64,000 bases of DNA from Apostichopus japonicus (GCF_037975245.1 NC_092568.1:682001-746000), one strand, 5' to 3'; positions 25,001 through 36,974 are shown, counted from the first letter of the stretch. Notes: generated from the sequence alone by a model not told the origin. Numbers and translations are program-made.

Positions 25001-28000
25001 CGTCTCTGTTTCTGTTTGGCGAGTATTCCCAAGATATCGCCATAGAGATTAAAGTTAAGAGATTCCTTCCTCTTCTCGGTGGGAATAGACCTGGTCTGAC
25101 TTCTCGCTTGCTTCATACTTTCCGTATCAGATGTCTGTTCCAGAACCTTGACTACTTTATTATCGCATTCACCGATAACGTCTCCCTGTTTCTTGGTCTG
25201 ACTTTGCCCCCTACCACTGCAATGGTTTTGGGTACTGAGGTCCTCTTCAATACCCCTGTTCCTGGTTATGGTCCTTCTGGTACTTTTTCTGGTCCAATAT
25301 TGCCCCAATTCTGATTCGCTTTCCGATGACACACTCTCAGTTTCTTCGGTTCTTCTCTTTGTCTTCACCCCAACAGTCGACTCGTTGACTTTGATCCTGT
25401 TCGAAGCTCTGGTCTTTGAAGATTCTGTTCTCTCTGGAACAAACCCAGATGTCTTCTCCCTCTTGTTTTTCTTTGTAGGTGGTTCATCTCTTCTGATGCC
25501 TCTCTTTCCTGCTCGGTCATTAGAGACGCTCTCTTTCCGTGTTGCTTTCGTTCTTCTACTCTTCTTTGTCGTTTTCCTTGCCTCTGTTGTTCTACGTTCG
25601 TCGACACTTCTTTGCTCTTTTGCCGAGCCCCTTGCAGAATGTCTCTGTTTCACTCGTGAGGTTACAGAGCTACCTTCTAGAACAGTCTATAAAAGAATTA
25701 AAGGTACATGAGTACTATACTATTTACTTAAGATAGGGAGCAAAAAACTAGGCTAAAAACCTAAATGAAAATTCTGTTTCAAGTCCTGACAAAACTTTAT
25801 TCCTGGAATGTACTAAGGTCCCATGTGATACATAATTGAAAGTGACATGACTGAATGTTTCATCTCAAGAATTTCTTTTATTGGATTGAGAATGTAATAA
25901 GCAAAATGCATGTGCACAAGATCATCTTCTTGTCATATGTAAGCAAACAAATTCTGTTTAACTGGTGTTTAAAACTTTTGAGCATTAATAGCTGTCATTC
26001 TATTCTCAGGTTGTGTTCTGTTATAACCAGGATTGGTCTGCTATGTTAACAAAGATCTACTACAGTAAACTGTCGAACATGATGTAGCCTACATTGTACA
26101 TACTACATAGTGCAGCCTAACATATCTACTGGATAGACAACAACTAGCCTTTACAGAGAACATTTCATAGGGGTGGGTGTGTTGTCAAATTGACTTATCA
26201 ATAAATAAAGGAAACCATTTTGTAAATGATCGTTACCTCTATATGTGTGTCAGTGGTAGTGGCTGATGTTTTTATCCACATTTCAATTCACTTTAGTAAA
26301 GTCATGAAGTCAAACTTTTTTCTACTTTAATTCTTTCTGTTATACCCTTTCTCTGTTTTGTGTGCAGTATAACAATGCCATCATTTTGTGTTTGTATATT
26401 GTGCAAATTTAATTTACCAGCCTCTAACACCACTACGATGACATTGAGCAAAATAAATTAAAACTGAAGTATTGTGAAAGTTAGCAAATAGAATATATAG
26501 GGCGAATAGATCTCAAGTGTGGTGGAGTTTTTATCACAACCATATTTCCCACAAAAAAATGATAAATTATTGAATAATGCTCAAAGCAGTGAGAGGCAGT
26601 GACTCATCATCTGTAGGATGCACAGATGGGCCACAAATTGTCTGTGTGAACAAAAGAAAAATGGATCCTTACGGTGTCAGCTTTCAAACCGACCAGCTTT
26701 GGAGTATTGAACGAAGTGTGAGTGTGGTCTGTTGTTCCAGCGATCAATTCCACTTCGTCCAGACGTACGTTGGTGCGTTGCCGTTCCCCGGTCCAGTAGG
26801 CCAGAGGTGGTAGGACACGTCTGCCGCTCCTGGTACACTTTAGCTCGTCTACAGATATCACATTTGGTGTCTTGAACTCTGCTGCTGGGAAGTATTAAAA
26901 AGCAATCAATTAAATGCAGTCATATATTTTCCATAATGCATTATCAAACAAGAGCATCAATGACGCAGTATCTCAATACTGGAAGTTCTAATTTTGATTC
27001 CTAGTTTCATATCTTTGCTCTGTCTCTACAATTATCAATATCAATATATATAATATTTTTGGTCATATAGTTTGACGTCAATGACAACAGTCTAATAAGA
27101 AGAGGCCAACAACTCAACCATATTCTTGATGCCCGCCTTGAGAAAGCTAGGCCTATCAACCTACTGTATGTTACTGTAGACTGTAGTGGTGACTACCATC
27201 AAAACTGTGTACACTTCCAAGTATCAAAACAACCCACGTTTTTCCATTTCAATAATTTTGACTTGAAGATTTCGTGGATTTATGACTTGGAAAAAATAAG
27301 GTACAAGTAGATTACCAGTTTTTAATTGAAAGTGATGGGTGGCCACCTCCTCCCCTATAGCCACCCCAGTTCCTATCCATTTTAGTATTTTCTTTTAATT
27401 CTTTGTATATTTGATGTCAAACATCACAAGTTCAAAAGAAAGCTAAACATACATCCTATAAGTTATAACCTTATAGTTATACATCTTATATCCTTATAAA
27501 TAAAACATAACCTTATCCAATTTTTATAGTCTTATAAAAGTTGTGATGCTATGGCCGGCTCCTCTTTTATACATACTCCAGTGAAAATAAAATGTGATAG
27601 ATTATAATTTTTGTTTTTAATTCCTCTTTTTTTTGGGGGGGAAGGGGGGGTTAAAGACATATACCAAACAAGCTGTTAATTCAAAATGATGCTTCATTCT
27701 AGAAATGCACAATATACACTCTATTTCAAATGAATATTTGTTGTATTATCCCATTAACATTATGTTAAATTTATGGAGTCACAGTTAATATATAAGTTGG
27801 AAACTTAACTTAAAATTAAAACACACTGTAAGGCAATCGAACAAACTTACTGTACCCTGGCCCAAAACTGCCTGAACACCACCAGTACAATGCTAATGTG
27901 GCTATTACTAAATGAAGGCCTAATATAGGATGCACTAGGCTTAGCCTTCAGCAGCACAACAATGTGCATACCTAATTATTAAAAAATACCTGATGGGCAA

Positions 28001-31000
28001 TCAAACAAACTTATCATGACTCTTGCTCTGAAAAACCACCTGAACACCAGTACAATCCTTAAATTGATATTACTAAAACCATGGAGCTATAAACAGACGA
28101 AGTCCTAATATAAATTAAATGCAGTACAACAATGTGTATATGGAATTAGTGTGCAATACACTACCAGTACCAGCAGCGTATCTCACAACAGTACAGAAAA
28201 TTGGTCGCGAGGGTGGCCATTTTCGTATATCTAACATGTAGCTGCCATGAGTCATAGCCAATCTGCTACAAACCAGACTTAGAGGCGGGGCTTGAGTCAT
28301 AGCCAATCTGCTACAAACCAGACTTGGAGGCGGGGCTTAATCATCAAAAACAAGGAAACAAATAAGTTTTGGAGCGTGCGCAAAAAAGGCTTGTTTCAAC
28401 TGTTTTTCAGAGTGATTTGGCCAAATTTGGACATAAATTGGTGAAAAAGCCATAGAATGAGATACAATTCTGGAATAAAAAATAGTAACTTTTGTTGGCC
28501 TTTATGATATATGCTTGCTCTGGAAATTCCAGAGAAAAAGAACTTTGAATGAAGACGCTGAAAAATTTTTAAGAGAAGAGAGAGTCCCACTTACTGTTAC
28601 AATATCTCTATACATGTACTGTATTGAGATAAAAATAAAATTTTCCCACAAAACTGGACATATCTTACTGACTGAATAAACTTAATAACTTTTTCCTCCA
28701 TATACAATGTTTCACTTACCATGACTTCTTAAATTAAGTACAATTTAAAGCTTTCAAAGACACATTATTTGTCTGCATTTATTTCAATACGTCCCAATTT
28801 CCTTCAAGTGGGTATTAATTCATATTGCACAACATGTGATTTGAGAAAGACAACAACAACAGAAATTTTAGAAATGAGGAAAATATTTGGCTCAATGAAA
28901 AACGAAACAGCTAAAAAGAGAATGCCAAATTCTAGGGCAGTTTACTAATAAAAGAATGTTGTAGAAAATAAACTCACCAGGTGTAGTCAAAGTGTCTTTT
29001 GGAAAAGCCTTGGTTGTATCTGGAGTCAGTAATTTGGACCTGTTACTTCCTCCCTTGGAAATAACACTCTTTGGAAGTTGTTGTTTTCCACCAGTGATAG
29101 GAGTGGATTTCACTTCTTTTTTCGGTTTGGAAGACTTCTCTTCTTGTCTTGCGACTCTCTTTTTTGCCTCGGGTTTTGTTTCACTCGGGACTGGCTTCTC
29201 AGATTTGATCCTATTATCCCTAATGAAAGAAACAGACAACTGAAAATTTTCAAAGCAATTCCAAAGTTTTTCTCAAAATACTTTGTATCATAAGGCATAA
29301 ATACTATCACAATGTGCCTTTCATTTCAAATGACATGCTTTGCCTTTTTTCTTTTCTTTTTTTGGCAGGGGGGGGGCAAGGGAATGGGGTTAAGGATCAG
29401 TAAAGGCACTACCATGCCTGACTATTGTACACTTCCACCTGCTCAGTGTTCGATTTTTCCGGTATCGCATCGCAAAATGCGATCCAAAACGACAACTTGC
29501 GAGACGTTTCCAAATCAGCATCGCACATTGTGCCGATTTGTGCGATACAAATTCCTAGTCAGATTTGGGAGCAAACACTCAAACCTTAACTTATGAACTG
29601 TCGATCACAATGTAGAAGTTATAATTTATTGAGTTTATACTCAATGTACAACTTATTCACTTGACCATATAGCGAAAAAAAAACCTGAAAAAATAATATC
29701 CTACCATAGTTAAGTGTAAAGCAAATAGCATAACCACCTCGGCAGTTACGGATCTCACGTAACTAAAAGGTTCCCTGGCAACGTGCCCAAAAAATGTTAA
29801 CAAACAGGTGTTACACAGGGGATGAGCTCACAGTTGTTGGGAAGGTACTGTACCTGGGCAAATTCGCAGCACATGTACCGTGGTACAGTAGTTGGGTATA
29901 GGGTTAAACACTGCAGTTGTAAAAATGTACGCATAGTGCACGCTATTCATTGTTAGGCAGTCTAGAAACGGGGCTTTGCTGAACGTTGTTTGTTTCATAA
30001 TATCGGAAGTTTTGTAAGTTGCACTTTTTAAAGATTGAAAGACAGATTAAATCTCTTTTCATTTTATAACATAAAATAGCTACTTTAACTTGTCATTTTA
30101 AAATTTTCATCAGTTTCGTGACAATTTAAATAAAAAAAGTTGTCAGTATTTTGCATCCTCAACTGCGAATTTTTTCATCGCCAGACATCGCAAAAAATGA
30201 CAATTTTCGGGGGCTTTCGCCCCCAGGATCCCCACGAGGGGTTCTACCCCATGACCCCACCATAGCCCTAAGACGGGCCCCTGGACACCACGCCTTTATG
30301 CTAGGCAGGCGAACACCGACGGGAAATCGGCAGTGTGTTCGCGGGAAATTGAACAAGGTTTTCCAACACTGCTGAACTGTGCAGTTACTGCATGCATCAT
30401 GTTCAAGGTTTTCACGGAGGCCTTTGAGGAAATGAATGGTTAGTACAGTGTATATATGCTGCACTAATGCTGTGTGTAGGCCAAGGTTCACGAAGGTCAT
30501 TGGTTATATTCGCGCGCCGTAGACGTGTTTTTAGATGTTACGGAGAGTCAGGTTTCCATGGATATTAATCGAAAATGAATCTGAGTTTAACTGACGCTAA
30601 AGAAAAGGATCCTCTTGGGCAGATTAACAAATCATTGCAAGTATAAATAAGTACAGGTAGCTCTGCTGTTAAAAAGAAAAGTTCAATATCGGTTTGCTGT
30701 TATTGGCAATTAGGCAAAATTTTACCGATACCGATATGCTGCCGATATTGCAAATATCGGCCGATACCGATATTGAAAACGATTATCGTAGCAACACTAG
30801 TATAAATAATAATAATGAACAAACATTTTCTAGTTAATACATTGATCGCCAACATTTGGTCCGTTTTGTGGTAATTTCAAAACTGCTATTCAATATTGGG
30901 GAACTGCTATGCAACAAAAATATTGTATAGCAATTGTCGAAATTTGTTGCTATGCAATTTTTTGGCCATAAGTCGAACCCTGCACCTGCTATGTAAATTG

Positions 31001-34000
31001 GAGGAAATAATGTAGTATTCACATTTTGTGTTGCAAAAAATACTGAAAATTGTATACTGAATAACTGGTATACATTTGCATTGTGTGAAGGAATTTTTGA
31101 AGAAAAGTTTACAAAGCATTTTGCAATGTTGGTCATGAAGTGACATCCCTAGGCTTGTTGCAACCCATACATTTTTAGGGCATTATCCAACCAATATATA
31201 CTCCCTGGTGATTGTCGATCAAACTGCAGATTGACTGATCTGATTGCAATCGATTGCCACACATGCATACACACTCGCATACACATCCTCCTGGTACACA
31301 CATATACTTTCTACTCTCAAACACACACGAACATGAATGCAAATCATGCTTGCTGCTATTGGCAAGAAACCAACAGTGAAAGACGAGGACATCACTGGAG
31401 AAATTACTACAATATCGATGATGTTAGAAACAGCAGAAAGACGCAAAATGAGAGTTGAAATAACTTACTCTTCTTTCCTTAAACACTGTTCCTGAATTAT
31501 CTCTTTCCAGTCTACTGGAAATCCGTTTAGGAACCTTTTCACTGTATCAGGGGAGAAACCTGGAAAAAAAAGATGAATAAAGAAAAGTGTATCATTTCAT
31601 GAAAGTGACAGAAAGCTCATGACAAATTTGGCATTTTTCTTCAAAAGAATTTGGAAATTCCAAGTTCAAAAGAATGACAAAAAGCAGCTGTCACCCACAT
31701 GCTTAGTGTGAGTCTGAAATATATATTCCAAACATTAAATAACAAAGAAGTTTAAATTTCTTTAAAACCTCCTTATATTCGGTTCTCTGTGTGAATTACA
31801 GCAAATTTCAAGTACAAAATGCTCTAGCCTATCCATTCATGAAATGTCTTACTGCCCTTTTGCGACATCTTTCTTTTGAACCTCTCTATCAGCCATTGTT
31901 GTTCTTTACTGGACTATTTGGACACTTTTGTCGATGACTGGTTTTAAATATTATCCGATGTGATATAATGGAAGTAAGAACTAAGTGATTTTACTTAAGC
32001 TTGCACAGTTTCGTGAAAACTTACAACCGGTTTTTCTCTAGCAAAAAACCGAATCTGGCTCAAAAACCGGTTTTTTCCCCCTCCTGAATTGCATTGAAAA
32101 CATCCAAATCTCGATCGCTAAGATGCGTATTTTTGAAGCTTTATCAACAGCGGGTTCAAGTCTGTTCGTTCGCAGTAAATTGTTAAAAACATGAATAATA
32201 AATTCAAGAAATGTTACCGCCTTCATGACTCTCATTTTATAACCCACGTTAACTAAACTGAAGTAAATATATCGAAAAGAAATGTGTTAGTAAAATTTGT
32301 TCTTTAAGTTCTAACATCACGTACACGTATCGTTTGTCTTGTGTTTACTGTACTTCACGAAGTTCAAATTCGTGTTCAGAAAAAAATATCACGGTCATGT
32401 TATATTATATGTTTAATTTTTTTTTATGTTATATTTTCGGAGATGAGGGCCAAGCGTAAACCCCATTATGACCAATTGGAGATCTTAAAAAAAAAATGCT
32501 TTACAATATGATTGGTCCAATGAAGGTACCAAATTGCACGAGGCTCTAGCCATGTTCGCGGGTGGTATCTTGGCGGTAAAATAAATTTCTCTTCAAGGAG
32601 TGAAGAGAATTTACCGTCTACACTTTCAAGTACAAGTTGAAAAATATCGCTGGCAAAAGCGGGATTAGGTCGGCAAAGATTGTAAATTGTTAACCTTTAA
32701 GTTGGAAACATGTGTTCATCAACGTAAACGAAAAACCAACTGAGAGACGCCTTGTCTGATAACTGGTAAGAAGAAAGGTTTAAAGGAAAATTACAAAGAA
32801 AATAAAATCCATTAGCGTACAAAGGAGAATTGTCACAACAGCAACAACTGTAATTTTCAGCCATGTATGCAACATTTTTACTCCTTTAATATTCCTTGAC
32901 TCAAGCCTGAAGCCAGGTGTCTCTTGTGAATAATGGACTGTGATTGTTCTAATGTTACTTGTTGCATCTTAGTTGTTAAACTCAACCCCCCCCCCCCGCG
33001 ATTGTTCTAAAGTTACTTGTTGCATCTTAGTTGTTAAACTCAGAGCCCCCCCGTGATTGTTCTAATGTTACTTGTTACATCTTAGTTGTTAAACTCACAG
33101 AGCCCCCCCTGCGACTGTACATGTCGTATTGTATTGTGGATTGCGCAATGAACCTTTCAAGTTTAACGTTCATTTTTTGAACACGAACTGTGATCAATGT
33201 GTTTGAAAAGATTTTCTCCATATCCTCTACTATTAAATTGAAGTTAAATAGTAAGAACAACACAAAGAGGACAAACACTTTGGATGTAACAATTTATTTG
33301 GAACTGCATCTCGTCATTTGAGTGTGTACTTCTCACAACTACTAACGTTGGCCACCAAGGTCAGTTCAATACTACAAGGTACCTAACTGATGCACGCATA
33401 TATGGGCTGCATAGCCTAATGTTAGGCCTAGCTATCCACCCTCAAGCACTGGTTATGGCGTGTGCGGATCGTAGCTGACAATGTCGTCTATCAGAAAAGC
33501 TTTCTCTTTTTGCAATTTACTTTCATATTGCAAAAGAACAGTAAAAAGGAGAAACCAGAGTCAACAAACTTTTTTTTTTTCAGTATTTGCAATTCACATT
33601 TCGGTTTTTCCGGTTTTTTCGGTTTTCTTAAAATAAAAAATAGTACCGAAATTCGGTCGGAAAAAAACCGGTTTCGGTACTAAAACCGGTTTACCGTGCA
33701 AGCCTAATTTTACTACATATAATCTGCTGGTACCCTCAAACATCAATTACTCATTTCTTCTTGTTTAATACTGTAAAAAAACATAACACTTGCTTCACAT
33801 CATTATGTAAAACAGAAAAAACACAGAAATAGTAGACAATAGACAAAAAACTAAAAGCTGTGCACCAAGGGTATTAATATTCACCGTTTTCTAAAGTCAT
33901 TGCAATATTCATAGATCCACGAAGTCGGTACTTGGAGCCAGATGACGTCACCAACAGTCTTGGCTTTATTCTCTCCGATATGGCTGAAGAATGCCATAGT

Positions 34001-36958
34001 TCACCCTCAGGATCGCCTCTGCAAAGTGAAGTGTTTACGATGATTTTTCTTAATAGATTCACATTACATATTTTGGAAAGTTTCCGGTATAAAAGTGCAG
34101 AGGAAAGCAAAATCTCAAACAATCATGTGGCGAGAGGTAGGAAAGGGGAATGGTGTCCAAATAAACTGTAGCTTTTGTGCCACCAAAGTAAACTGTACAC
34201 TGATTTTGGAGAATTGCAAAATCGAACTAGCTTGAACTGTAACAGGTCTAAACAAAAACCATGGCTTTAGCTTATACAGGTATTATCCTGTTTCTTTAGA
34301 AAAGTGGTTTGATTCCTGCCAATGAAATAACCTACCCAAGGCTCAACTTCAACAATAATTTTTAGCTTAAACAGTTATTAATAATGACTTTGCTACTTAC
34401 ATTCTGTGTCCTTCGATGACAATGATTCTTTTGCGAGGCTGTGTGAGATACCAACCTTCCATTATACTTTCCGCAATAAGATCATCCTGGGGATGAAAGA
34501 AGAAGATTAAATGAAAAGCTGAATTGATTTGACAGATGCAGGCAGCAGTATCCATGCCAACTACTAACTTTGCTATACAACTGCAAAGATGTACAACAGT
34601 TTGGTATACAGGGACTATAGCAGAACTGTAACATCAGGTTGAAAGGAAGGAAGGAGGATGGAGGTCTAGAAAATGCAGGGGGCGGGGGGGGGGGGGGGGA
34701 GAGCCTTACCCAAACCTAAGTGGTCTCATAAGATTTGGCTGAAATCTCCTCACCACCATTTAGGGAGCAAGTTAAAAAGAAAATAACAACGCAGTCTTTA
34801 CCTTGTTTCTTAGGAATATGTGAAAACATTTTAATCATAATAGGAATGACAAGAAAACAATGTTGGGACCTCTCTGAAAATTAATGTTTCCCACTGATAC
34901 GCACCATGTCATTAGTCTGTGGGGTATCTGTGGGATTTGTTTTGTAAGGCCAATCGATAACAGCTTGCTCAAGTGTTCTTCTCTCTTCCTCTTCATCGAT
35001 TATTTGCTTTCCGACCGAGCTCTCCAAATCTTTGCTGGTCTGTGAAGTGATGGCCGTCGTGGTTTGTTTTTGAACCAACGATCTTTTCGACGGAGATGTT
35101 AGCGGCGAGGATGAAGGGGGATTTTCTTCATTCAAGGCTTGAAGAAACAATTGCAAAAAAGAAATCAATTGTTAAAATAATCTGCTTTACAAGTATGATG
35201 ATTGTGACCATCAGCTTGAAGGTACACCCAGGGAATAATTTAGTCTTCAAATGTTGTGTATCAGGTTTTGAAGTGTCTATAGATTGTCTCTTACAGTGTA
35301 CTATGGATCCTATGTAGAAAAATGCTATGTATCTTTGGACTGCTATAGCAACTTGACCAATTTGCATAGCATCGTGCGATGGGATACTAGATAAATGATT
35401 TCCTGACGCTAAGTTACAATGCCTTAGAAGCCACATAAGTATGCTCAGGAAAACAATACACTGTTTAACTATTGTCAAATTAAAGATGAACATCAATATA
35501 TTGGTAGCAATTTTGAAGCTTCTTAACTTACATTATGGTTCTATTATACAATAAAAAAAAAAACTGCTATACATCTTTGCAAAAGTTTGTATAAAGATAT
35601 GTACGTTTTTTGCAAAGCATTTTGCAAATTAATAGAGGATAGCTCGGATTAACTATTTCTTGGGGTGATAATTGAATTCCAAGCTACACAATACTCACTG
35701 AAGGAGCCTTGCAGAGCGTCATTTCCCCTGGATGGCTGAGTTCGTCTCTTTTGCTTTAAAATCTGACTTAAAGGAGACAGGAAAGGCCTCTGATTTGGGT
35801 CACATGATTCATTGGAAAACGAACCAAAAGTCGACACATGACTGCGAACAGGTAAATTGAAGAACTTCTGTGGAAGATTAATTTAAAGGAGGCATGTTTA
35901 AGTAAGCATTAGAAGACAGAATTATTCAATTGGTTGAAATTTCTTCTAATCATTTGACAGACAGGTTGCTTACTAGCAGCAGGTGCTACATCAAACTTGA
36001 TATTATGAATTATTAGTTTGATCTTAGTCTAGATGTGGCCAAGCAACAATTTTGATCTTTGTTGCAATAAACTGAAGTGAAGCTACCATAGGGAATACCT
36101 TGAAAAAACAAGAAACTGCCATCCATAAACTAAGTAGGAGTTACTGTACAGCTCGACTCAATTGAAAGAGTTCCAATTTGTATTTGGAGCGGAATTATAC
36201 TTGCGTAAGCTTACCTTGGCTCCTGGTGAGCGATACAAAATATTATCAAATCTGCTGGTGGTGCAGGTGCTATCAATGCTGTAAAATAGATGATCAGAAG
36301 TATTTATTCCATAAATTCATAACATTTTTAGGCCTGTTAGTGTAACCTGTAAAATCATATTCAATCCATGCTTAGTCAACTTACTTAGAATTGTTATTTG
36401 GATCAAATCAAATAAAAAAAGGACCCATATGATTTAACACTAGCATAGTTTCCCCAACTGTCACTAAGTTAACTGAGGATAAAGTGAAACTGGTTAAATC
36501 TTGATCAGCAAAACACACTGCTTTGGTATTTTTGTTTGCATCTGTTCAGAAAAATATGCCTAGCCTACGCTATGAAATCACATTTTTAAATTTCCCACAA
36601 GAACACAAAATGTACAATCGTAATGGTACGTAACTACAACTGGCGTATAGCTTTCCGGTAGGCTAGGCCTAACATAAAGCCTAATCTAACGTTAATCCTA
36701 GGCTAGTAAGTTCATCGTTATGTCAGTGCAAACTAAGTAAGGGCAAGTTTTAGCAATCGCCATCGCAATTGAACTTAGTTACGGATCGACATGGTGAAAT
36801 GTTAGATATCTAGTCTAGCTCATGATTTTGTTAAGTACCAAAACGATAATCAAAATTTTTGTGCAGGTCCAACCACACTTTCCACAAATGATTACATGTA
36901 TCAGACTTTCTAATTATTGTTAGATTACGTACCTCCCTTTCCCAAACAAGTCCGCCAT
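19013..36958 (-). CDS. MIS18BP1: MIS18-binding protein 1 / KNL2 (centromere licensing factor), 15 exons, complete
   Basis: Exons in transcript order: 36933-36958, 36215-36278, 35699-35867, 34905-35137, 34401-34486, 33885-34018, 31469-31559, 28978-29219, 26673-26881, 24506-25686, 23160-23323, 21509-21645, 20177-20328, 19789-19870, 19013-19183. All phases agree; 1046 residues (human about 1130). A SANTA domain lies at about 145-260, with LWHSSAISERIK, GSKYRLRG and GFSPDTVKRFLNGFP as its signature. A CENP-C-like motif is at 363-382. A long basic Ser/Arg/Glu-rich exon covers 419-812. A SANT/Myb domain is at about 800-845 (DEWKEDEVERLE, then DYWQRVSDKVGTR). After it come the family-typical GTLRRKRQ and DKAEHYIYRMQK segments and an acidic tail. 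Known role: recruits Mis18 alpha/beta and HJURP so that new CENP-A is loaded at centromeres after mitosis; nuclear. The exon 9 acceptor is a tandem CAGCAG, so one Ala may be added or skipped. Confidence 0.94.
22091..23094. repeat. 53-base minisatellite in MIS18BP1 intron, interrupted by a transposon
   Basis: About nine near-identical tandem copies (22592-23094, last one partial) of a 53-base unit containing GAGAAGGACTGTCCGCATGC and TTGAGTAGAGGTTAATATAC. A diverged copy sits alone at 22091-22144, cut off from the array by the insertion at 22145-22591. The array lies between MIS18BP1 exons 12 and 11, close to the exon 11 donor at 23159. Confidence 0.9.
22145..22591. mobile_element. hAT-like short element inserted in the minisatellite
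   Basis: The left end CAGGCATGTGCCCACG and the complement of the right end CAGGGATGTGCCCAGG form terminal inverted repeats. Length 447 bases, no ORF. The flanking array sequence (TAAACG left, TACACG right) looks like an imperfect target duplication, too short or too eroded to measure as 8 bp. Confidence 0.6.
24453..24499. repeat. Palindrome directly after the MIS18BP1 exon 10 donor
   Basis: ATTTGAGAGTATACTCTCAAAT (24461-24482) is a perfect 22-base palindrome, and CATCAAGT (24453-24460) pairs with ACTTGATG (24492-24499). In the transcript this hairpin begins about 6 bases inside the intron, after GTAAG. Confidence 0.65.
26766..26840 (-). other. MIS18BP1: CENP-C-like motif in MIS18BP1
   Basis: Residues 363-382, inside exon 9, contain TRSGRRVLPPLAYWTGER. 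This fits the CENP-C motif pattern R-S/T-x-R-x4-P-x2-Y-W-x-G-E-R, where the Arg contacts the H2A/H2B acidic patch and the aromatic Y/W pair contacts the hydrophobic CENP-A C-terminal tail (established for CENP-C). R366, R369, P374, Y377, W378 and G380-E381-R382 are all present, so it should be able to bind a CENP-A nucleosome. It is separate from both SANTA and SANT. Confidence 0.85.
27828..28148. repeat. Diverged tandem duplication, unit about 155 bases
   Basis: 27828-27985 and 27986-28148 share, in order, GGCAATC(G/A)AACAAACTTA, CCTGAACACCA, CCAGTACAAT, ATTACTAAA, CCTAATATA and ACAACAATGTG. Intronic in MIS18BP1. Confidence 0.6.
28249..28338. repeat. 45-base tandem duplication carrying CCAAT-, GC- and AP-1-like boxes
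   Basis: Two copies (28249-28293, 28294-28338) differ at one base. Each contains AGCCAATC (CCAAT box), GGCGGGGC (GC box) and TGAGTCA (AP-1-like; the first copy's is completed by the T before 28249). It lies in the 2-kb MIS18BP1 intron between exons 9 and 8. Confidence 0.75.
29444..30982. mobile_element. 1.5-kb hAT-type element with exact 8-bp target duplication (MIS18BP1 intron 7)
   Basis: The left end CAGTGTTCGA and the complement of the right end CAGGGTTCGA form short terminal repeats. CACCTGCT flanks both sides (29436-29443 and 30983-30990). The interior has a GGGGGC-TTTC-GCCCCC hairpin (30209-30224) and a patch of repeated, mirrored CCGATATTGC/ATATCGG words at about 30680-30790. No transposase reading frame survives. 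Confidence 0.8.
31996..33706. mobile_element. 1.7-kb hAT-type element with AACCGG-rich ends and exact 8-bp target duplication
   Basis: The left end TAAGCTTGCACAGT and the complement of the right end TAGGCTTGCACGGT match; both ends continue into clustered AACCGGTTTT words. Flanking ATTTTACT is identical at 31988-31995 and 33707-33714. The interior has no convincing transposase frame but has a three-copy tandem repeat at about 32938-33110. It sits in MIS18BP1 intron 6, inside the SANTA domain. Confidence 0.8.
32938..33110. repeat. Three-copy tandem repeat inside the 31996-33706 element
   Basis: Three copies of a roughly 60-base unit, GATTGTTCTAATGTTACTTG followed by TTGCATCTTAGTTGTTAAAC and a run of C of varying length (7 to 13). 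Confidence 0.8.
34684..34699. repeat. 16-base G run
   Basis: Uninterrupted G homopolymer in MIS18BP1 intron 4, one of the longest of many G or C runs in the window. Confidence 0.9.
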
Positions 36959-36974
36959 TTTAATTTGGCGCCAT
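36959..36974 (-). promoter_or_regulatory. E2F-like site and tiny upstream ORF at the MIS18BP1 start
   Basis: TTTGGCGCC (36964-36972) fits the E2F consensus TTTSGCGC and lies 6 bases upstream of the MIS18BP1 start codon. The same bases, read in the gene's direction, contain an ATG at 36974-36972 that opens a four-codon ORF ending at 36960, just before the real start. The real start context AAAATGGCGGAC resembles the YY1/TISU element used by genes with very short 5' leaders. An E2F site suits a cell-cycle-regulated centromere gene. Motif match only. Confidence 0.45.

Larger units (their letters stand above)
31469..34486 (-). other. MIS18BP1: SANTA domain exons of MIS18BP1 (exons 5-7)
   Basis: Exons 34401-34486, 33885-34018 and 31469-31559 carry the core of the SANTA domain, a roughly 90-residue module found almost only with SANT/Myb domains in KNL2/MIS18BP1. 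Diagnostic residues seen: the W and hydrophobics of GWYLTQP, IIVIEGHRM, LWHSSAISERIKPR, GSKYRLRGSM, and the terminal GFSPDTVKRFLNGFPVDWKE. The acidic, Glu-rich start at the end of exon 4 (DWPYKTNPTD) probably opens the domain. Two introns split it, and the larger (31560-33884) has taken up a 1.7-kb hAT insertion. Confidence 0.9.

Noticed and set aside
24494-25736. Several plus-strand open frames opposite the long MIS18BP1 exon
   Set aside because: They are mirror frames of the basic, Ser/Arg-rich minus-strand exon, which has matching splice phases on both sides.
32140-32175. GGTTCAAGTC, resembling a tRNA T-arm B box
   Set aside because: No A box, acceptor stem or anticodon arm fits upstream; it lies inside a hAT-type element.
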